From: Paracentrotus lividus
Taxonomy: Eukaryota; Echinodermata; Echinoidea; Camarodonta; Echinidae
DNA length: 64,000 nucleotides
NCBI GenBank assembly: GCA_940671915.1
Contig: CALNVZ010003434.1
Span: 25,510,739 to 25,574,738 of the forward strand
Reading direction: 5' to 3'
Within the stretch, counting starts at the first letter, position 1. Every line of letters begins with the position of its first letter. A program made the position numbers and the translations under genes. The notes below the pieces were generated by a model, which did no database searches, was not told where the DNA came from, and worked only from the letters and a program-made list of their open reading frames with translations. This document shows, in pieces, positions 57,679-64,000 of this stretch.

Positions 57679-59843
57679 AGAGCTTCAAGTTTTTATTCTT
57701 GTTGTTGTTGTTTTTGTTTTTTTAATAATTTATATCACTTTACTGGAAAAGAAAAAAGTAAAAAATATAAAGAGAGTGACCATTACGTTCTTTTAATGCC
57801 AAGATTGTAAATAGGAGTAGACTTGGATATAAAGAAAAATAGCAAAGAAAAGCCTCGTTGATAAGCTCAAGTATCAGAACTTTATAACTTTGAATGTATT
57901 GTCGATTACTTTACAAAAACAAAAGGTTACCATATCTATAATCTCAGACATGAAAATTCAATAACTTTGAACATATCTGTCTAATACGTTTTGTTAGAAA
58001 TGCAATGAAATATTGATATTTTCCGAAAAAAAGTGTCTTTAGTTTGTTTATCATTTGTTTCATTGTAATCAGAGCCTCAAGTTTGTTATTCTTGTTTTTT
58101 TTTATAATTTATATCACTTACTAGAGAACTTCAGAACTTCATAACTTTGAATGTAGTTTCTTTTTTTACAAGGACAAAAGGTAAACTTATCTATGAGCTC
58201 AAACATGAGGAATAAATAACTGTGAACATATGATTTTATTTCATTTTATTCGTCGAGTGTTCATGGTATAACCATAAAGAACGAACTGACATGATACCCA
58301 TTTGAAAAACCGAAAAGGCTTATTACAATGGGTCCTATAAAATGAGAAAGAGATAGGGACCCCCCCCCCTGACTTGTTTTTTCTTATTAAAAAAACGCAA
58401 ATATTAAAAGAGAGAAAGAAGAAAGAGGAAGGGAGAGAAAGGGAGAGGCGGAGAGAGAGAGAGAGAGAGGAGGGGAGGGCAGATAGGAAAGTAAAAAGTA
58501 AAGAGGAGTGAATGCAAGAAAAAAGAAAGATAAGAAAGAAAGAAAGACAGAGGAGAGAGAGGGAGGGATGGCAGCCCCCATAAAAACATTAAATATATTT
58601 TTCAATATGATACCTGAAAATTATATGTCCAATAAGTTTTGTTAAAAGGGCAAAGACATAATGATTTTGCCAGAAGAAAAAAAGTGGCGTAAATTTGAAG
58701 ATTGATTTTAACAAAAAAAAAAAGAAGAAAGAAAAAAAAAGCTGTCATTTTTACTTCTTCTCAGAAAATGTATCACCTTATTTTGAAAGAATGCGTTAAA
58801 GTCAAAAGGCGTAAGCCTAACATAAAGTGTTATAATACAAAGTTGTCAGTTAAAAGATATATTGTGTAGTTAAAGTAGATAAAGAACCAAAATATGAATT
58901 AATGAAGGTTCTATATTCTACAGTTAAAGGAGAAGCCACAACAACCTAAAAAAAAAAAAAACAAACTATGTAACTTTTTGCCCCATTTCATGGCATATAA
59001 CAACAAGTGGAAAATGTAATATAAATGAGTCAAGCATTGTCATGTTTCATTATAATAAGTTTTATGTGGTGTTTGATGTTTAATTTGTCATGTGCATAGC
59101 TTTGATAAAGAAACAAAATGTTACAAGTTTCATGTGTACAATGCCCCGCCGTCTGTTACAATTGCCCTCGTCACGGGGCAATTGTAACACTCGACCTCTT
59201 GTTTTGAAATGGTAATGGCTTCAAAATGACTTGTTTTACTTAACCCAAACCTATTCATATGTCAAAGCTAAGATATGCATATTTCATTTTATTTAGTTTT
59301 AAGCAAGTATTTAGCTTTCATAAAGCTGATAGGTCAAATTTGGAAAAAAACTGTTACAATTGCCCCAGGTCTCCCCTACCTTCTACGTTTTGGGAGAACG
59401 TACATTTCCCCAAAATAGCGTTGTAGATTTTGACAACGGGGAGCTATCTCTTGTAGCTAGGGGAAACCCTCGTTCGTGCACACGAAAACTTGTAATTTAA
59501 ACGCTTGCCAGCCGTTTCTAGCAAATACCAGTTTTACACACTCCTTTTCCTGTACTAACAGTATGCAGGAGTTTGGGGTTTGAGCTATTTTGAAAATAAA
59601 GCCTTTCAAAATGCTAACGTTCTAGATTATCTCCTCTGTAGTCCAGCGAAAGCACCCTATTGATTTGGTTTACGCGCTCACATTGAGCTGGAGTCTCCCG
59701 TTTGTTGGGGGTCTCGGCGGGAGAATCTCACATGTTCTTTGGCGTTATCCCGATCACATTCTTCACCATTTACGTCAAGATCACATCACCAGTCATTCGT
59801 AACTTTACGAAAGGCTTTGTGAAACACCCCCTCGTGTACTCAC

Positions 59844-60155
59844 CATTACATTGTACTCCAGCATAGCTAGAACAGTCGTAGATCAACCATCCGTCATTAT
59901 CACAATAAGACAACTTGGCCTCGGTCCCCGTACATTCGACGTTATCGAGGTAAATCTCACGATCACTTGTATATCCGTATGATGCTGATGTTGCTCCGTA
60001 GGTTGCGAATCCAAGTTGACGACAAACTACCGTCGCGTCATCATCATCCCAATTGTTATTGCAGACTAGTCCCCATTCGCCGCCATGGTAGATCTCAACC
60101 CGACCTCCTAGCGCACTAGCCTCTTCTCTCAGTCGGACATCCCCTTCAACGGTAT
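59844..60155 (-). CDS. SRCR-domain receptor gene, second group-A SRCR exon
   Basis: A 312-bp phase 1-1 exon with acceptor TTTTTCAAG and donor GTGAGT. The encoded domain starts DTVEGDVRLREEAS and keeps GRVEIYHGGEWGLVCNNNW, VVCRQLGF, IYLDNVECTGTE, LSYC, YDC and GVQCNG, giving six cysteines in group-A order. The [10 protein letters not shown] segment of the sister domains is replaced by YDCSSYAG, so this is the most divergent of the three and may have a different binding face. A 310-bp inverted-repeat element (60254-60570) lies in the intron on its 5' side and a 4.8-kb transposon complex in the intron on its 3' side. Confidence 0.9.
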
Positions 60156-60253
60156 CTTGAAAAAGAAATAACACAAATCATCTAGTCTAAAAAGAATTTT
60201 TCTCCCTTACAAATTGTCCATACACTAAAACCAGATTTGTCAAAATGTAACGT

Positions 60254-60570
60254 CCCAGATAGCAAGGTTACGTTGGGCCAACGTGGGCAATGGTCGTGGC
60301 TATTACGGTGGGCCAACGTTATTCTTGCCGTTGGGCCAACGTTGGCACAACGTTGCACGTTGTGGCGACCATATGCCGACGTTGGATCAACGTTAAGTTG
60401 TATATAAAAGTGCGACGTCGCGCGCACTCGAAATGCGAGCATTGGTCCAACATTGTCATATGGTCGCCAACAGTGTGCCAACGTTGGCTCAACGGCAAGA
60501 ATAACAATGGCCCAACGTAATAGTCACGACCATTGCCGACATTGGCCCAACGTAACCTTGCTATCTGTGG
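60254..60570. mobile_element. MITE with CAGATAGCAAGGTTACG ends and GCCAACGTTGG core words
   Basis: Inverted ends CAGATAGCAAGGTTACGTTG and its reverse. The interior repeats TTGGGCCAACGT-like palindromes. It lies in the intron between two SRCR exons. Confidence 0.85.
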
Positions 60571-60879
60571 TACCTTTAGTAAAGATGGAGAGAGTGAACT
60601 GTTAAAATGGTTGAGGTACATTAACCCTATTTGGCGCCATATACCTTGACAAGGCCTATGACTTTAAGGGGAAACGATAGCGATATATTCGCCGTAAGGT
60701 TGCTTCTCATTTTAGGTGCGTTTTTTTACCACGAAAATTCACTGTAATCCACAACCTGACAAATAATGATGATGATGGTAATAAATTTCATTATCATTAT
60801 TAAAAAAAGAAAAGATATGTTAATGCACATTCTTCAGTTACTCCTATTTATATATCTTTGTATTTATTTATTTCTTTAT

Positions 60880-61098
60880 GTATTTTTATACATCATTTTC
60901 ACAAAGGAGCCTATAATGTAACAAGCTTAGCTAGCCTTTTAACTTAGGCTCTTTCATATTTCTTTCTTTCTTATAAATACTACTGATGTCATTAGTTTCA
61001 TGATTTATCAAATAATGTATAGTATTGAAATGACATATAATTGTTTTTATTATTGTTTAATTGGAATATGAAATAAAAACTGAACTGAACTGAACTGA
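60880..61098 (+). mobile_element. Retroposon-like 3' end with ACTGA-type tail
   Basis: Plus-strand match to 18901-19106, ending AAATAAAAACTGAACTGAAC. It lies in the intron between the first two SRCR exons seen. Confidence 0.5.
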
Positions 61099-61175
61099 TA
61101 GTGTATGATAATATAGTGCTCATAGCGCGATAGAGATTCAGAAGAGGATAACTCAATGCATCCCAATAAGCTTAC

Positions 61176-61487
61176 CACATTCTATTCCTGCGTCCTCACT
61201 GTGGTCACAATTGTGAATCCCCCAAGATGGATGAGCACAATCCTCTAGACGGGCTTCCGTTCCAAAACAGTTTACGTCATCGAGATGAATAGGATCAGTC
61301 CCTTTTATGGCAGATCTATAAGTACGCGCATTAGTGGTACCATAGCCGAGCTGACGACAAGCAACAAGCGCGTCGACGCTGTCCCAATCATCGTCACAGA
61401 TTGTTCCCCATTGGTAATTGTGAAAGATTTCTAGTCGACCATTTCCATCTCGGGAACCATCGACCAATCGTAATTGCCCCTCACGCT
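61176..61487 (-). CDS. SRCR-domain receptor gene, exon encoding a group-A SRCR domain (most 5' seen)
   Basis: A 312-bp phase 1-1 exon bounded by the acceptor TTCTTTCAG and donor GTAAGC. It encodes one SRCR domain starting EREGQLRLVDGS, with [57 protein letters not shown]. Six cysteines in the usual order place it in group A (one domain per exon, six cysteines). SRCR domains are extracellular binding modules of scavenger and pattern-recognition receptors. The next exon downstream is 1,020 bp away at 59844-60155. No signal peptide or further domain is recognised between 61488 and 64000, so the gene's 5' end probably lies beyond the window. Symmetrical phase-1 exons allow free gain and loss of domains. 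Confidence 0.9.
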
Positions 61488-61798
61488 CTGAAAGAACAAA
61501 AAAGACACATTGGAGTACAGAAAAAAAAGGTACATTCGGGGAAAAAAGATTAGGTATGAAGTGTCCATTAAGGTATCAATTGAAAGCCGGTATATATATA
61601 TATATTTTTTTGATACAATTATTATGCGATTCATTTTTGTGTGACGACGAAAGAACTAAATCTACACAAACTAATCCTTTATTTTATTCTTTCACGACCA
61701 TTTTGGCGGCTTATGTATTTTTTATCCCCCTTTACATTGCTTGTTTTACATTATTGCCTATCGCAATATCAGCGTGAAACCAACTGTACCAGACATAG

Positions 61799-61843
<45 letters not shown>

Positions 61844-61935
61844 CACGTACACACACACGCACACACACACACACACACGCTCGCACACATCCTCCCACAC
61901 ACCCTCACACACCCTTGCACATACACCCGCACATT
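61799..61935. repeat. (AC)n microsatellite
   Basis: About 135 bp of AC with CTC interruptions. Histidine/threonine-rich frames through it are artefacts. Confidence 0.95.
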
Positions 61936-62735
61936 CACTCACAGTACACACATTTCGACATTCTCTGAAACTCTATGGATAACTTCGGGTGCTTTAATTT
62001 CGGAAGTTTGTATACTATATCCACTATTTCAAAGTTAATGATAGATTAGAAGTTTAATACTCGATTTCATGTTACGAATATAAATAAACTCCTGTGTGTT
62101 TCATAATTTTTCTATGTTCATATATAATTTGGCAATCCAGTTATTTCCACTTACCACGGACAATGCGTTTTTAAAATGGTATCTTCAAATTATATGAACA
62201 CATTAATTGTATTATACAGTGAATTATATATTTTGGTGTAGGCCTATACATTATTCAGCTTAAAGGTCATAATGTAATTTGTCTTGATGGCACAAATTCA
62301 TTATTACAACGCGGAAGAGTTCGAAAAGTTATTAAAAAAAGTACTTAAAATGAATGATCTGAAATGACGATATTAACAAAAGTGTTTCCTACATCACAAT
62401 GTACGCGTAACCTTTATGCATATTTATTTTACTTTTGTTTACTTTCAAGAAATGCCAAGATGTCATTCAAATAACGAATGTTATGAAAAATATATCTTCT
62501 ATGAATAAATTAGTTTATGAGCAACATTTTTAATCCTGAAAATGGGCTGCATTTCTTCTTCCCCCTTTTTTTGTAGCATAAAATCGAGAAACAAAATTGT
62601 TTATTCGTGTTCAAAATTCGAAAACATTATCTTTTTTAAATCTGAACTCTGAAATTTTACCGAACTTCAACAAAAAGTTGCTCTATGCTCTGTACCCTAG
62701 AGTTCCAAAGCATGTGCATGAGAGAGGGTGCGAGT

Positions 62736-62775
<40 letters not shown>

Positions 62776-64000
62776 AAAGAGAGAATATTTTGTGATTGAT
62801 GGTGAACTTCAAGTAATACCAGAAAGGGTACAAGAACCAAGCTTTATTTTGATTGTATCCTGCCGTTTTATAAAATACATGTACATGAAAAATGGTACAG
62901 TCATGGTGGTACTGTGTCGTATGGGGCGCAGAAAAAAATACACAGTAAAAACAAATTTATAGAATCGCCCCAAAGTATATAGACATATTTCTCTGATATT
63001 TACAAAAGGACCGATCCTAACTAAAACTTGCCGACCAGGTCATTTCTATTTATGGCAATGCCACAATACATGGTAAACAATCCAATGATCAAACATGTGA
63101 CGTGAAATGCAATGAGCGAGCAAAATTCGACATTAATAATATTATACTTACCGAATTTTTGTATGGGTTCATCTAATTTTTTTAAAAGGTAGATAAACTC
63201 TCTTTGCAAATCAAATGTGAATTTGGAGGAAATGGAGGAATATCTTTAAAGCAATGAGTCAGATTTGAATTTGATGGGAAAATACTTCAATGGAATAATA
63301 ATTCTAATTATTCTATTTTCCAACCGATTTCTCTCTCCAAAAAAAAAAAAAAAAAAAGATCTCACACAAAAAAAAATCTAACAAAAATGGTTTGAGAATT
63401 TTCCCGTAATTAATAGGGGAGGGGGTCTTCTATCTCATAAACGAAATCATATTTTGTATCACTTTCAATATGTTCCCCCTTATTTAAAAAAAAAAAAAGC
63501 ATAAACAGGATAAAAACACATTTCCCAAATGTTTAAAGGGAGAAATTAGATAATTTTCATTATCACTATGCTTAAAATATTACTCATTATGGAAATTACC
63601 ATGAAAAGTCTTTCCAGACCTGTATCATAGGTTAACTAGGAACAATCAAAATAATTCAAAACCATAATTTATTTCATCATTTTCATCATTAGAAAATCCG
63701 CCAAAGTTTATAAACATATTCCCTGGTATTTGCCATCAGGATTAACCACAACTTATCTTTTACCTTAAGCCCAACATTCGGAAGGTGGTACAGTAGCTGT
63801 TCCTTGATGATTACTGACAAAGGTTGTATTGTATATCTTATCGTTTCGATGTAATAAAAAAAGAAGAAAAAAAGCTTGTTATGCATTATTTTAGTGCTTT
63901 TCATCATGATGTGTTTGGAGAGACTGATCAATCGTTTTCCAAAAAGAAATACGATTTATAAACAAGAATAAATTAAATATATCATCGTAATCCTCTCATA
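61936..64000. other. Upstream of the SRCR exons, no exon seen
   Basis: AT-rich DNA with a (GT)n run at about 62733-62768, poly-A tracts near 63340 and 63487, and two related short blocks near 62960-63060 and 63690-63760. No signal peptide or SRCR exon is seen, so the gene's 5' end is probably outside. Confidence 0.45.

Larger units (their letters stand above)
54563..59376. mobile_element. F1 transposon, copy 2, inverted and interrupted
   Basis: Left end GGGGAGACCGGGGACAAATG, right end the reverse of GGGGAGACCTGGGGCAATTG, TA outside. Full-length alignment to 25826-28803 in reverse. Total 4,814 bp; removing the nested 1,821-bp element and its 4-bp duplication leaves 2,989 bp against 2,978 bp. 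It lies in the intron between two SRCR exons. Confidence 0.9.

Noticed and set aside
61641-61982. Frames of 60-113 residues over the AC repeat
   Set aside because: Low-complexity translation of (AC)n with no splice or domain context.

Overview
The window is animal genomic DNA. It is AT-rich and intron-rich, and only about 2.7 kb can be supported as protein coding. The coding parts are group-A scavenger receptor cysteine-rich (SRCR) exons and two copies of a rhodopsin-like GPCR gene. Both families are known to be strongly expanded in sea urchins. Together with the dense load of short inverted-repeat DNA transposons, the frequent TAGGCCTA palindromes and the TTAGGG-type telomeric hexamers, this suggests an echinoderm, most likely a sea urchin. 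The organism is an inference; the exons themselves are read directly.

Layout: every recognised gene is on the minus strand, so transcription runs from high to low coordinates. (1) 1-9.2 kb: mobile elements, a 1.3-kb degenerate minisatellite, and at 8.27-8.35 kb one probable signal-peptide exon whose partners lie beyond the window or are not recognised. (2) 9.26-33.4 kb: duplication unit 1, with two-exon GPCR gene A (13.6-17.2 kb), a mobile-element nest at 22-29 kb, and a decayed copy of the membrane-anchor exon of an SRCR gene (32.7-33.0 kb). (3) 33.98-52.8 kb: duplication unit 2, collinear with unit 1, with GPCR gene B (40.5-44.6 kb) and the intact SRCR membrane-anchor exon (52.0-52.2 kb). 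(4) 53.5-61.5 kb: three SRCR exons, all phase 1-1, which splice in frame to the anchor exon. The 5' end of this gene is not seen and probably lies beyond 64 kb. (5) 61.5-64 kb: simple repeats and unassigned DNA.

The most distinctive content is non-coding. The tandem duplication provides filled and empty versions of many sites, so several insertions can be bounded to the base. The best case is a roughly 3-kb element present twice in opposite orientation, with a 1,821-bp transposon carrying its own inverted ends and a 4-bp target duplication nested in only one copy. Four families of TA-flanked elements (one showing a TA duplication against an empty site), plus a fifth element with a 4-bp AATA duplication, share one architecture: a family-specific short word sits at both ends and recurs inside as direct and inverted copies, and the word changes in concert between families. 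Two unrelated fold-back insertions each carry CCCTAA telomeric hexamers in the loop.

The GPCRs probably act at the cell surface as orphan receptors, and the SRCR gene encodes a single-pass membrane protein with at least three SRCR domains. I see no evidence that the two genes work in one pathway; their linkage reflects local duplication. No transposase or reverse transcriptase reading frame, rRNA, functional tRNA or CRISPR array is recognisable.
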